A DNA stretch of 64,000 nt from assembly GCA_017467625.1 (NCBI GenBank), contig JAFUSN010000001.1, positions 1 to 64,000 of the forward strand, given 5' to 3'. A program made the position numbers and the translations under genes. The notes beneath the pieces are model-generated. The model was not told where the DNA came from. It saw nothing but the letters and a program-made list of their open reading frames with translations, and ran no database searches. Every line of letters starts with the position of its first letter. Position 1 is the stretch's first letter. Positions 28,191-36,608 of this stretch are shown piece after piece. This DNA is from RGIG1681 sp017467625. GTDB taxonomy: Bacteria > Bacillota > Clostridia > Christensenellales > UBA1242.

Positions 28191-28705
28191 ATTTTGCAGT
28201 ATTTATAATTCCAATTTTTATTATCGTAGTGTTAATTTACGCATCAATTAAACGCGTAAATTCATATGAATGCTTCGTTTCAGGTGCAAAACAATCAGTT
28301 GATCTTATAATCAACACTTTTCCATATTTAGTGGCAATTTTTGCCGTGGTTGAGCTTCTTTCAATAAGTGGAATTTCTGCTTGGCTTTCATCATTCATTT
28401 CTCCAGTGTTCACATTTTTAGGGATTCCAGCAGAACTTGTTGAATTTCTAATTCTTCGCCCATTCACTGGTTCTGGTTCAATTGCCATGCTTTCATCAAT
28501 TTTTGCAAAGTATGGCGCAGATAGTTTAATTGCAAAGTGTGCATGCGTCATCATGAGTTGCACAGAAACAACTTTTTATGTTGTTGCTGTTTACTTTTCA
28601 ACAACTAGAATAAAAAAACTGAGATACACAATCCCAGTTTGCCTTTTAAGTGCTTTTATTGGTGCAATAATTGCCTGCCTTTTTTGCAGAATTTTCTTTT
28701 TATGA
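28187..28705 (+). CDS. spmB: Spore maturation protein B
   Basis: 172 residues, four to five membrane helices with the Gate-domain signature (PYLVAIFAVVELLSISG, RPFTGSGSIAML, SCTETTFYVVAVYFS). Partner of SpmA; the two start/stop codons overlap. Converges on the methyltransferase gene with a six-base overlap of coding ends, and no terminator hairpin is seen between them. Confidence 0.92.
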   Translation: MNFAVFIIPIFIIVVLIYASIKRVNSYECFVSGAKQSVDLIINTFPYLVAIFAVVELLSISGISAWLSSFISPVFTFLGIPAELVEFLILRPFTGSGSIAMLSSIFAKYGADSLIAKCACVIMSCTETTFYVVAVYFSTTRIKKLRYTIPVCLLSAFIGAIIACLFCRIFFL

Positions 28706-29434
28706 CTTTCTGCAATAAATTTGCTTTAATTCTTCAGTTTCAGTTCCATCATCATTATTCAAAATTAGTGGAAAACCAAATTTCAATCCCTTCTTTGCAC
28801 CTTTTTTAGCTTCAATTAAAACCAAATTTGGTTCTTTGTTTACCTTTGGATAAACAAGGCGTAAAACCTTTGGTTCAAGGCGTTTTTGGCGAAGTGTTGA
28901 AATTATATCAACAAGCCTATCAGCTCTGTGAACCATGAATAATTTTCCACCAAATTTAAGCAAGTTGAATGCCTCATCTGCAATTTCAAAAAGTTTTATC
29001 GTTTTTTCATGCATTGCAATTGAAATTTCATCATTTTCACTTGAAAGTCCACTTTCAATGTATGGTGGATTAACTGTAACAACATCTGCAACTTCTCGTC
29101 CAATAACTTCATGAGCATTTTTTAAATCCATATTAAGCACTTCAATATTTTTTAATTTGTTAAGTTTAACTGAACGAGAGCTCATTTCTGCAAGCCCTTC
29201 TTGAAGTTCAACAGCAAATTGTTTTTTCACATTATTTTTGCAAGCAAAAAGAATGGCAACAACTCCGCTACCACTGCAAAGGTCAACGCATAAATCCGTT
29301 GGCTTTGCTTTTGCAAAATTTGCAAGCAAAACTGAATCAGTGGAAAACTTGTAACCATTCTTATTTTGAATTATCTTTAAGCCTTTAAATTCAAGGTCGT
29401 CAAGACTTTCATTTTCTTTTAAAAAATTATTCAC
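28700..29434 (-). CDS. tRNA1(Val) adenine-N6 methyltransferase-like protein (YabB/TrmN6 family)
   Basis: About 244 residues if started at the GTG at 29434, which overlaps the ferredoxin stop and has AGGTG eight bases upstream; an alternative GTG at 29446 would add four residues. Domains: N-terminal GLKIIQNKNGYKFSTDSVLLANF, SAM-binding VDLCSGSGVVAIL, catalytic VNPPYIESG. Family members methylate A37 of tRNA1-Val; the Bacillota yabB group sits beside holB and ricT, as here. Confidence 0.82.
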   Translation of the reverse strand: MNNFLKENESLDDLEFKGLKIIQNKNGYKFSTDSVLLANFAKAKPTDLCVDLCSGSGVVAILFACKNNVKKQFAVELQEGLAEMSSRSVKLNKLKNIEVLNMDLKNAHEVIGREVADVVTVNPPYIESGLSSENDEISIAMHEKTIKLFEIADEAFNLLKFGGKLFMVHRADRLVDIISTLRQKRLEPKVLRLVYPKVNKEPNLVLIEAKKGAKKGLKFGFPLILNNDDGTETEELKQIYCRKS

Positions 29435-29603
29435 TTGCAGGTGCACCTACAGGACAAACAGCTGCACATGTTCCGCATGAAATACATGTTTCTTCATTGA
29501 TAACTGCCTTTCCATCATCATTCATTGTGATTGCACCAACTGGGCAAGCCCCCATGCATGCTCCACATCCAATACATTTATCTGCATCAATTTTATATGC
29601 CAT
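29427..29603 (-). CDS. 2[4Fe-4S] ferredoxin
   Basis: 58 residues. Two CxxCxxCxxxCP cluster motifs (CIGCGACMGACP at 10-21 and CISCGTCAAVCP at 40-51) separated by the usual GAITMNDDGKAV hairpin: a clostridial-type low-potential ferredoxin. RBS AGGAG precedes the ATG at 29603. It is placed between ricT and the methyltransferase and overlaps the latter's start. Likely electron carrier for the pyruvate:ferredoxin oxidoreductase at 42090; position next to the Fe-S protein gene ricT is also suggestive. Confidence 0.93.
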   Translation of the reverse strand: MAYKIDADKCIGCGACMGACPVGAITMNDDGKAVINEETCISCGTCAAVCPVGAPASE

Positions 29604-29664
29604 AATAAATCTCCTTTATTAGTTTACTTTTTTATTATAATGCTATTTTAAAAAAAATTCAACA

Positions 29665-30756
29665 TTATTTTCTATGGTTTTTATTATGATTAAATCTAAA
29701 TTTTTTATTGAAATGTTTTTTGTTTTCACCATCATTAGAACCAGTTTTGTTTTTATCTGGCAAACCAAGCGTCATCTCTTCGCCCGCATTTAAATTTTTT
29801 AAATCTTTATCTGTATTGATTTGGGCTGGCTTCATTTCAAATTTATCTGTTTTTTCATTGAGCTTTTCATTTACTTTTTTCTCAAAATCACGCTGTTTTT
29901 CTTGATTTTCCACTTCTTTTTGCTTCTTTATTGCGGAAAAATCAACTTTTTTATCGCCAAACTCAATTTCATCAAGTGCAAAATCTTCCACAACAAATGT
30001 ATCGCCTTGAGAAAGCCTTTTAATTGAAACTCTTTCACGAAGAATATCATTGTAAACAACTGTTCCTTCACCATTAACACTTTTTGCTGTGCTTCCAACC
30101 TTAGGCATTTTTTTCAAAACTTCTTCATACATATCAGACTCATATCCAAGACAGCACATAAGTCTTCCACAAATTCCATTGATTTTTGTTGGAGAAAGTG
30201 ACAACCCCTGAACTTTTGCCATTTTAACAGTAACATGATTAAAATCATCCAAAAATCTTGAGCAGCAACATGGTTGACCGCATGGCCCAACTCCACCACA
30301 AACCTTAACTTCATCTCTTTGTCCAATTTGCTTAAGTTCAATTCTAATTTTAAGCATTGATGCAAGTTCTTTTAAAAATTGTCTAAAATCAACCCTTTCT
30401 TCACTTGAAAATGTAATGACAATTTTAGAATCATCCAAACTATACTCTGCATCAACAAACTTCATCATAAGGCCAAGTTCAAGAGATTTTTTCTTCATCT
30501 CAGGAAGTTGTTTTCGGCTTTTTTGTTTAAGTTCATTAAATTTTTTTAAATCACTTTCAGTCGCCCTTCTTAAAATTTTAACAAAATCTTGAGTTCTGTT
30601 ATCTTCAAGTTCAAGTCCAACTCGTGCAACTGTGCAAATGGTTTGAAACTCGTCAAACTGAACAACAACTTTTTCACCTTTTTGCAAGTTCAATGTATCA
30701 ATAAAAAAATATAAATCTTTATCAGCATCTCGTTTTACAGCAATGATCTTTTGCAT
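29665..30756 (-). CDS. ricT: PSP1-domain protein RicT (YaaT)
   Basis: 363 residues. PSP1 domain over the first ~230 residues with the cysteine-rich Fe-S motifs of RicT: VCGGVGPCGQPCCCSRF (~151-167) and GICGRLMCCLGYE (~190-202). The C-terminal ~100 residues are Lys/Asn/Glu-rich and probably disordered, longer than in B. subtilis. In B. subtilis RicT joins RicA and RicF in a complex that aids RNase Y-dependent mRNA maturation and affects sporulation and biofilm. Overlaps holB by 22 bases with a GGAGG inside holB. Confidence 0.9.
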   Translation of the reverse strand: MQKIIAVKRDADKDLYFFIDTLNLQKGEKVVVQFDEFQTICTVARVGLELEDNRTQDFVKILRRATESDLKKFNELKQKSRKQLPEMKKKSLELGLMMKFVDAEYSLDDSKIVITFSSEERVDFRQFLKELASMLKIRIELKQIGQRDEVKVCGGVGPCGQPCCCSRFLDDFNHVTVKMAKVQGLSLSPTKINGICGRLMCCLGYESDMYEEVLKKMPKVGSTAKSVNGEGTVVYNDILRERVSIKRLSQGDTFVVEDFALDEIEFGDKKVDFSAIKKQKEVENQEKQRDFEKKVNEKLNEKTDKFEMKPAQINTDKDLKNLNAGEEMTLGLPDKNKTGSNDGENKKHFNKKFRFNHNKNHRK

Positions 30757-31718
30757 TTAACTTTTACCTCCGCAAGTTTAAATAAAATACTATCAACAAC
30801 AATCACTTCGTTTGCATTTGCATACAATTCTTTTTTAAGTTTATTGCATTCATCAGTAAGAATCGTTACACCAGCAAGTGACAATGTGGTTGCAATAAGT
30901 TTAAGTTTTGGAAGAATATTTTTAAGATTAACACACTCCTCTTTTCCTGCTAAAATCAAATTTAAATCGCGAAAAATTAGGAGTAAAATATCCAAAAATT
31001 CATTTTTATCAACATTTTTTGCAGTAAATTTATTTGAAAAATTCAAAACATCTTTGCTTCCATTGATTTGCCCAACACACGCAACAACGTTTTCAAAAAA
31101 GTCTAAAAATCCTTTTTCTTTTGCAAGTTTTTCTGCAAAAAGTCCATTTCCATTTGAAAGGTTTGCGCACACTTCTGCATTAACAAATTCAGTTCCTGAG
31201 TTTGTTAAAAGTTTAATCAAATCATCAACTTGAAGTTCGTCTAAATCAACTCTTTTAACTCTAGATAATAGTGTTGGCAAAAGTCTGTTAATTGAAGTTG
31301 CATTAAAAACAAAAATTGTGTTTTTGGGTGGTTCTTCAATGGTTTTTAAAATTGCATTTTGAACCGATTCATTCATATCTTCAGCATGAGAAATAACATA
31401 AACCTTTTTGTCTGCTTCAAATGGTGACACACTTGAACTTTCAATAATTTGCCTTGCAACTTCAACCACAAGCTTCTCGTCTTCACCAAAAAACATTACG
31501 TCTGGATGAACTTTTTTGTGAATGCGGCTAATTGTATTAAATTCATCAGCCCCACCATTAAGCATTAAGTCACAAACAAATTTTTCTGAAAATTGTGACA
31601 AATAATTTCTGTCTGCACTAACAAAAAGATAGGCATGTGAACACCTATTAACAGCAATATCTTTCTTAACGATTTCATAAGCTCTTGATTTTTCAATTAG
31701 TTCACTGTAGTCAAGCAT
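30735..31718 (-). CDS. holB: DNA polymerase III delta' subunit
   Basis: 327 residues. Clamp-loader subunit: RCSHAYLFVSAD and HPDVMFF at the N-terminus, KVYVISHAEDMNESVQNAILKTIEEPP (sensor region) and RLLPTLLSRVKRVDLDEL are clear. The Walker A site is degenerate (SADRNYLSQ in place of GxxGxGK) and the zinc-binding cysteines of many HolB proteins are missing, consistent with a non-ATPase delta'. RBS GGGAG. First gene of the holB-ricT-ferredoxin-methyltransferase run. Confidence 0.88.
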   Translation of the reverse strand: MLDYSELIEKSRAYEIVKKDIAVNRCSHAYLFVSADRNYLSQFSEKFVCDLMLNGGADEFNTISRIHKKVHPDVMFFGEDEKLVVEVARQIIESSSVSPFEADKKVYVISHAEDMNESVQNAILKTIEEPPKNTIFVFNATSINRLLPTLLSRVKRVDLDELQVDDLIKLLTNSGTEFVNAEVCANLSNGNGLFAEKLAKEKGFLDFFENVVACVGQINGSKDVLNFSNKFTAKNVDKNEFLDILLLIFRDLNLILAGKEECVNLKNILPKLKLIATTLSLAGVTILTDECNKLKKELYANANEVIVVDSILFKLAEVKVKCKRSLL

Positions 31719-31784
31719 AATTTCTCCCTATTTATCACTTTAAACATTTTTAGCTTTAAAGTCAAGAAATATCGTTTTGAAAAA

Positions 31785-31812
31785 AAGAGCAGGACAATTT
31801 TGTCCAGCTCTT
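31785..31812 (-). terminator. Terminator of greA
   Basis: AAGAGC-A-GGACAA pairs with TTGTCC-A-GCTCTT; T-run on the minus strand; overlaps the greA stop codon. Confidence 0.85.
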
Positions 31813-32281
31813 ATTTTGTTATTTTAACAATTTTCATTCTAACTTCTCCGCCTGGTGACATAAATGAAAATGTTTCTCCAACCTTTTTGTCAAGCATTGC
31901 CTTGCCAAGTGGTGATTCGTTTGAAATATAATTTTTATCAGGATCACTTTCAATAACACCAACAAGTTTATATGTTTCTTCTTCGTTAAAATCCAAATCC
32001 AAAACAGTTACAAAATTTCCAACTGTTGCAGTGTCATTTTTAACATCTTTATTTTCAATAATTTTTGCCTTTCTAAGGGTTTCCTCAATGTTTAAAATTT
32101 CTGTTTCAAGAATTGTTTGCTCTTTTTTTGCTGCATCATATTCTGAATTTTCGCTCAAATCACCAAAATCACGAGCAATTTTCAATTTTTCAAGAACTTC
32201 TGGTCTTTTAACATTTTTCAAAAATTTAAGTCTTTCCTCTTTTTCAAGTTTACCTTCAGCGGTAATATAAATATCAGCCAT
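31811..32281 (-). CDS. greA: Transcription elongation factor GreA
   Basis: 156 residues: N-terminal coiled-coil hairpin with the tip acidic motif DFGDLSENSEYD, then the FKBP-like C-terminal domain (SNESPLGKAMLDKKVGE, SPGGEVRMKIVKI). Rescues backtracked RNA polymerase by stimulating transcript cleavage. RBS GGGGAGG. A second, more divergent copy lies at 57126-57629. Confidence 0.93.
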   Translation of the reverse strand: MADIYITAEGKLEKEERLKFLKNVKRPEVLEKLKIARDFGDLSENSEYDAAKKEQTILETEILNIEETLRKAKIIENKDVKNDTATVGNFVTVLDLDFNEEETYKLVGVIESDPDKNYISNESPLGKAMLDKKVGETFSFMSPGGEVRMKIVKITK

Positions 32282-32425
32282 AGTTGCCTCCCCTTTTGCC
32301 TAAATAACTCAGTGTCATTATGCTAATGAATTATATACTAATCATCATTTTTTGTCAATAAGATTTTTTTCCATTTACTTGATTATTTTTAATGCGTTTG
32401 TTATCATATTTTTGAGGTAAAAATA

Positions 32426-32692
32426 ATGTTAAGAATTTGGGCAAGAACCATGCAAGATGGAAAGATAACAAGATCATATATATATGAAAGTATTGATAAG
32501 TTTGAAGAAGATAAATTCTATCTTCATGTTCAAAAAATCTGTGCAGCATTAGATATTCCAACTCCTGCAATATTAAAAAGCCACATAAATAATTATGTGG
32601 ACTTTAATAACGCTGTTTTTTTGCCAAGAGATTTTGTTGAATCAATTGATTTTGAAAAGTTTATTTTGGAAAACGCAACACTTAATAAGTAA
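32426..32692 (+). CDS. Small hypothetical protein
   Basis: 88 residues, MLRIWARTMQDGKITRS start, soluble, alpha/beta; RBS GAGGT. No motif that I can assign. Monocistronic and convergent with the Rho-like gene, whose stop codon it overlaps by 11 bases. Confidence 0.65.
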   Translation: MLRIWARTMQDGKITRSYIYESIDKFEEDKFYLHVQKICAALDIPTPAILKSHINNYVDFNNAVFLPRDFVESIDFEKFILENATLNK

Positions 32693-33683
32693 CTTCTTCC
32701 AAAATCAAAAATTCAACAATTGCATTTCCAAGCTTAAGTGATTTTTCTTTTACTGAAGATAAATATTTAACAAGCCTCTCTTTAATTCCAGATTCAAGAC
32801 CATCAATTTGATTCTTAAAATTTTTAAAATCATCAAACACAATAAGCAAATCACGGCTTTCAAAAATTGCTTTTTCACAAATGTTTACAAAGGAAATTAT
32901 TTTTTTGTAAACATTTTTTTCATTTTCATCATAAACAACACATTTTGCATTTTCATAAGCAAAATCTGAGTTTGCATAAATTGCAATTTCAAGATTTTGT
33001 GATTGTGCTTTTTCAATCAAATTTTTAATTTCTTTATTAATTTCATCTTTTGTACGTAAATAAAAAGGGTTGGTTTTTCCTCGCTTAATGTTTTCATTTT
33101 CAATTTTGAGAGATTCAAAATTATTTTTTAAAAGTTTTCCATTAATTGACAAAACTTTAAATGCCCCGTCAGTTATAACAACCTCAACAACATCTTTTTC
33201 ATCAAGCCCAAGCCGTTCCACTTGTTTTTGTGTTAATTCAATGTCGTCATTTGATTCAATAAATTCATATTTTCTCAAATAACATTTATTGTCTTGTTTA
33301 ACAAGTGTTCGAATATCAATTTTTTCATTTGATAAATACTCTTCTGTTGGGCTAGACAGTTTTGTTGAATTTAAATTAAAAAGTCCCTTACCAAATTCTT
33401 GAATAAAATCTTCTTTCTCTTTGTTTTTACCAAGTTTTTTCATAATTCCATCAATATCAACTTCTTGATTAGATGGCCGCCCAACAGAACTTTGCCGAAC
33501 AATATTAGATTTTCCATAAAGAACTTTCAAAATTGCTTCAATTAAATCATCTTTTTTAAGTGATGTTGGTGAAGACACACCCAAACTCCAACCAAGTCCA
33601 CGAAGTTCCTTGATTGTAAGAGGAGCAAGGGTTTTTTCATTAACCAAGTCCTTATCAAAAATTTTATTACTTTGCTTTTGCAT
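32682..33683 (-). CDS. Rho-like protein lacking the ATPase P-loop
   Basis: 333 residues from the ATG at 33683 (GGAGG just before it; four codons shorter than the open frame). Residues ~18-50 resemble the Rho N-terminal SAP-like domain (LTIKELRGLGWSLGV, LKKDDLIEAIL). Residues ~115-170 resemble the Rho RNA-binding domain (YLRKYEFIESNDDIELTQ, QVERLGLDEKDVVE compared with DDxYVSxSQIRRFGLRxGD). The C-terminal ~140 residues follow the Rho core order, with RDLLIVFDDFKNF at the Walker B place. But the APPKAGKT P-loop is absent (FYLRTKDEINKEI there) and the motor is shortened. Inference: RNA-binding Rho paralogue without helicase activity. Confidence 0.6.
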   Translation of the reverse strand: MQKQSNKIFDKDLVNEKTLAPLTIKELRGLGWSLGVSSPTSLKKDDLIEAILKVLYGKSNIVRQSSVGRPSNQEVDIDGIMKKLGKNKEKEDFIQEFGKGLFNLNSTKLSSPTEEYLSNEKIDIRTLVKQDNKCYLRKYEFIESNDDIELTQKQVERLGLDEKDVVEVVITDGAFKVLSINGKLLKNNFESLKIENENIKRGKTNPFYLRTKDEINKEIKNLIEKAQSQNLEIAIYANSDFAYENAKCVVYDENEKNVYKKIISFVNICEKAIFESRDLLIVFDDFKNFKNQIDGLESGIKERLVKYLSSVKEKSLKLGNAIVEFLILEEVTY

Positions 33684-33739
33684 TAATGCCTCCATTACTC
33701 ATTTGTATTTTAACATAAACACATTTTGCTTGCAACCTT

Positions 33740-35206
33740 TTAAAATAGGTTTATAGGTGAATAAACATACACCTTTTCACCAGCATCAAAAACTTCTCTC
33801 TCTTCATTTTGTTTCTCAACAATTTCTGGGCGAACTCCAATTGCCTTTGCAACATCAAATGAATTTTCACCTGTTTTGGCAACATACACTTTTATTCCGG
33901 AATCAGCATTCTCCCTTTCGCTTGAAATTTCATAAGAATTTACATATTTTTCATAATTTTTTCTATTTTTTGCAAATTTAATTTGCATTTTTGCAGAAAT
34001 ATCTAAAAATTTTCCAGAGCGAAGTTTAAATTCAAAATTATTAACCACAACTTGCTCTAAAGTTAAATCTTCTAATTCGCCAATTTCTTCTTCAAAACAA
34101 ACAGGAACTTCAATATTTTTTGAATGAATTTCATTTTCAAGCAGGAAATAAACATTAAATTTTAAATTTCCTTGAATTTGAGCTTTTCCAGAATCAAAAG
34201 TTACTGTATCCACAACATAGTTTGTGCAAAATACATCATTTAATTCATCAAATGCAAATAAATCCAAAACATCAACTTCGGTTTCAATTGTTTTTTCAAA
34301 ATTTTCGCAACTAATATATTCCGTTGTTTCAGCAAATTTGTAAGCGGTGTTTAAAACATTTTTTGTTGAAAACAAATCTTCAACAAGAGTTATCATTTCT
34401 TGCCTATAAGCATATGCATTAACGCTTAAATTAAATGCAAGCGTTCCAGCAATCCCGGTTTCTGTTTTTTCAGCATTTGGTAGTGTTGAAACAATCACCA
34501 AATTCGCTTCTGCACTATCACCTGGCAAAACACCCTGTGCATCAATTTCCTGTCTAAACTCAACCACCTCTCTTTTTGTTTTAACACCAGTTTCAATTTT
34601 TTCTAAAATTTCTGCAAAAATCTTTCCAGAAACAATAATTTTGTCAACAGTTGCCACTGTTTCTTCTAAAAATAGAGTTGAATTAACATCAATAATTTCA
34701 GTTGCATTTTCGTCTGCAAATTCACTTGAAATCATAAAGTTATCATGAACAAAATTTACAAGTTTATTGCATTCTTTTTCTTTAGTTTTAAAAACCAAAT
34801 CGTCGCTGCCAAAATCAATTTCAGACAAATAGCTGTAAGTTCCACAAACAGCTGTTTTAATTTCAACACTAATTGAAATTTCATTGTTTAAATGAGAATA
34901 TGATAAAACTTTCACGCTTTCAATCGCTGACAAGTTTTCAAGGCTAAATCCAACTTGTTTTTTATCTGCAAAATCACTTTCTGCATTAAGCATTAAAACT
35001 TCACCATTTGCATTCACAAAGCAAACAGATGTTTTAACTTTCCCATCAACAAAAATTCCATCAGCTGAAGATTGCGCGTTGGTTGCAAAAGCCTCAGCGC
35101 GAACGCTTAAAATTTCCTTAATTTCATTTTCAGAAACAATTTTAACATTGGTAACCACTTCCCCTAATTCAACTTTCTTTTTTGAAAATAGATTTAAATT
35201 TTCCAT
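33740..35206 (-). CDS. SipL-like spore protein: SPOCS (DUF3794) domains plus LysM
   Basis: 488 residues. The body contains repeated SPOCS/DUF3794-type units (VDKIIVSGKIFAEILEKIE, KREVVEFRQEIDAQGVLPGD, ISCENFEKTIETEVDVLDLFAF). The C-terminal ~45 residues are a LysM domain (VYVAKTGENSFDVAKAIGV). This is the layout of clostridial SipL, which binds SpoIVA at the forespore surface during engulfment and coat assembly. RBS GGGGGAAATTT. Divergent from veg. A sigma-E-like promoter candidate lies upstream. Confidence 0.75.
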   Translation of the reverse strand: MENLNLFSKKKVELGEVVTNVKIVSENEIKEILSVRAEAFATNAQSSADGIFVDGKVKTSVCFVNANGEVLMLNAESDFADKKQVGFSLENLSAIESVKVLSYSHLNNEISISVEIKTAVCGTYSYLSEIDFGSDDLVFKTKEKECNKLVNFVHDNFMISSEFADENATEIIDVNSTLFLEETVATVDKIIVSGKIFAEILEKIETGVKTKREVVEFRQEIDAQGVLPGDSAEANLVIVSTLPNAEKTETGIAGTLAFNLSVNAYAYRQEMITLVEDLFSTKNVLNTAYKFAETTEYISCENFEKTIETEVDVLDLFAFDELNDVFCTNYVVDTVTFDSGKAQIQGNLKFNVYFLLENEIHSKNIEVPVCFEEEIGELEDLTLEQVVVNNFEFKLRSGKFLDISAKMQIKFAKNRKNYEKYVNSYEISSERENADSGIKVYVAKTGENSFDVAKAIGVRPEIVEKQNEEREVFDAGEKVYVYSPINLF

Positions 35207-35226
35207 AAATTTCCCCCACTAGCACA

Positions 35227-35253
35227 AGTTTACGATGTTGCCACTTAAAATAT
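35227..35253 (-). promoter_or_regulatory. Candidate sigma-E-like promoter of the SipL-like gene
   Basis: On the minus strand ATATT (35253-35249), 14 bases, CGTAAACT (35234-35227), five of seven informative -10 positions matching CATACAnT. The ATG at 35206 lies 20 bases after the -10, leaving room for the RBS. Confidence 0.35.
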
Positions 35254-35308
35254 TACAAAAGTGGAATAATTTTTTATGTGTTGGAAAAAATTACTGCAGG
35301 GGGAAATA

Positions 35309-35551
35309 ATGAGAAAAGTAAATTCAAATGTAAACACAGTAATCGAAGAAATTGAAAAATTAAAGGGTGCGTGCATTTCAATGCAAATAAATAAAGGTAG
35401 GCGCAAACAAGAAAAGTACCAAGGAATAATTGAAAATGTTTATCCCAGCATTTTCACTGTAAATATTGGCGAAGGAAAAAATCCTCTGTCTTATTCATAC
35501 ACAGAGGTTTTGTGTGGTGATGTTGAAATAAATGAATTAAAAATCAATTAA
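35309..35551 (+). CDS. veg: Veg-family protein
   Basis: 80 residues from the ATG at 35309 (AGGGGGAAATA before it). Conserved family text: LKGACISMQINKGRRKQ, YQGIIENVYPSIFTVNI, SYSYTEVLCGDVEI. An SH3-like small protein (DUF1021); in B. subtilis Veg stimulates biofilm formation by opposing SinR. Often found near rsmA and spore genes. Monocistronic here, with a terminator after the stop. Confidence 0.93.
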   Translation: MRKVNSNVNTVIEEIEKLKGACISMQINKGRRKQEKYQGIIENVYPSIFTVNIGEGKNPLSYSYTEVLCGDVEINELKIN

Positions 35552-35552
35552 A

Positions 35553-35577
35553 AAAAGAGCAATAAAACTGCTCTTTT
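35553..35577. terminator. Bidirectional terminator
   Basis: AAAAGAGCA/TGCTCTTTT stem between convergent veg and the zinc-ribbon gene. Confidence 0.85.
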
Positions 35578-36136
35578 ATTTTTTCTTTTTTGAAAGGAAG
35601 TCTTCTTCTTCATCATCGTCATCGTATTCATCATCTTCTTCTTCGTCTTCTTCAAGACCTTCCAAACTAACTTCTTCAAATTCATTATCTTCAGACTGAG
35701 TTTCTTCTTCCTCTTCTTCCTCTTCTTCACCTTCAAATTCTAATGGTGATTCATCATCAAGATCACTTTCAATTTTAAATGGATCATCTTCCACTTCTTC
35801 ATCAAAATGTTCTTCATATTCTTCATCTTCACCATCAAGATCAGTTGAGGCAGAAACAAGCGATTCTCTTGAATCGTCTTCATCTTTATCATCAGCATTA
35901 TTGATGACATTACCAAATCTTTTTGCTCGGCATTCATCACACATTGACTCATCCGGCTTAATGTAGTTTTGACCACAAACTGGGCAAATCTCCATATCTT
36001 CAATATCAAGAAGTTCCTCAGCCTCCTCAGCTTCGGACCTGTGTTTCATTTCTTTTTTGCAAACTTCGCAGTAATCTTCACCTTCTAAAATATAATTAAG
36101 ATCACATCTTGGACATTTTACATATTTTTTTGCCAT
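35576..36136 (-). CDS. Zinc-ribbon protein with long acidic tail
   Basis: 186 residues. Two CxxC pairs near the N-terminus (CPRCDLNYI with CEVC at ~8-26) and two more (CPVCGQNYI with CDEC at ~51-69) form two treble-clef/zinc-ribbon units. The remaining ~110 residues are extremely acidic (runs of Glu and Asp, DDDDEEED) and end in SKKKK. RBS AGGGAG. No family name is assured; the layout suggests a nucleic-acid- or protein-binding zinc module whose acidic arm may compete with DNA or RNA. Confidence 0.75.
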   Translation of the reverse strand: MAKKYVKCPRCDLNYILEGEDYCEVCKKEMKHRSEAEEAEELLDIEDMEICPVCGQNYIKPDESMCDECRAKRFGNVINNADDKDEDDSRESLVSASTDLDGEDEEYEEHFDEEVEDDPFKIESDLDDESPLEFEGEEEEEEEEETQSEDNEFEEVSLEGLEEDEEEDDEYDDDDEEEDFLSKKKK

Positions 36137-36276
36137 TAATTTTGTCTCCCTAAGTAATATGCCATATAGTATACCAATTTTTGTAATTTGTAAACTACTT
36201 TTAAAAATTTTTCTATAATATTTTATTCAAGTTTCAATAAAATATACAACATTTATATTTTTGTTTTTTTTGCACA

Positions 36277-36305
36277 AAAAAAAGCGTGTTTTTTACGCTT
36301 TTTTT
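36277..36305 (-). terminator. Terminator of acpP
   Basis: AAAAAGCGT/ACGCTTTTT stem just downstream of the acpP stop, T-rich on the minus strand. Confidence 0.85.
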
Positions 36306-36308
36306 ATC

Positions 36309-36539
36309 CTATTTCTTATGTGTATCAATAAATGTCACAATATCTTTAATTGTCTTGATTTGTGGAATTGCATCATCAGGAATTGAAATTCCAAATTCAT
36401 CTTCAAGAGCCATTAAGATTTCAACTAAATCAAGTGAGTCTGCACCAAGTTCCTCAGCAATGTTTGTTTCATCTTTGAGTTTTGCAACATCAGTTGAAAG
36501 TTGATTTGCGATAATTGACTTAACTTTATCAATAGTCAT
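36309..36539 (-). CDS. acpP: Acyl carrier protein
   Basis: 76 residues, acidic, four-helix. The phosphopantetheine attachment serine is in GADSLDLVEI (Ser ~36). Carries acyl chains in fatty-acid synthesis. RBS GGAGG. Stands alone with its own promoter and terminator, not in a fab cluster within this window. Confidence 0.96.
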   Translation of the reverse strand: MTIDKVKSIIANQLSTDVAKLKDETNIAEELGADSLDLVEILMALEDEFGISIPDDAIPQIKTIKDIVTFIDTHKK

Positions 36540-36565
36540 AAATTATGTCCTCCATCACTAACAAT

Positions 36566-36594
36566 ATAATACCATATCATAATAAATTTTGCAA
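36566..36594 (-). promoter_or_regulatory. Promoter of acpP
   Basis: TTGCAA, 17-base spacer, TATTAT on the minus strand. Confidence 0.7.
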
Positions 36595-36608
36595 CAAAAT
36601 ATTATAGA

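Noticed and set aside
30751..31233. 160-residue plus-strand open frame opposite holB
   Set aside because: Antisense shadow of a well-supported gene; Ser/Phe-rich, no RBS.
35241..35265. Inverted repeat CCACTT...AAGTGG between the SipL-like gene and veg, considered as an operator
   Set aside because: Arms of six bases with a long spacer occur easily by chance in such AT-rich DNA, and no second copy was noticed.
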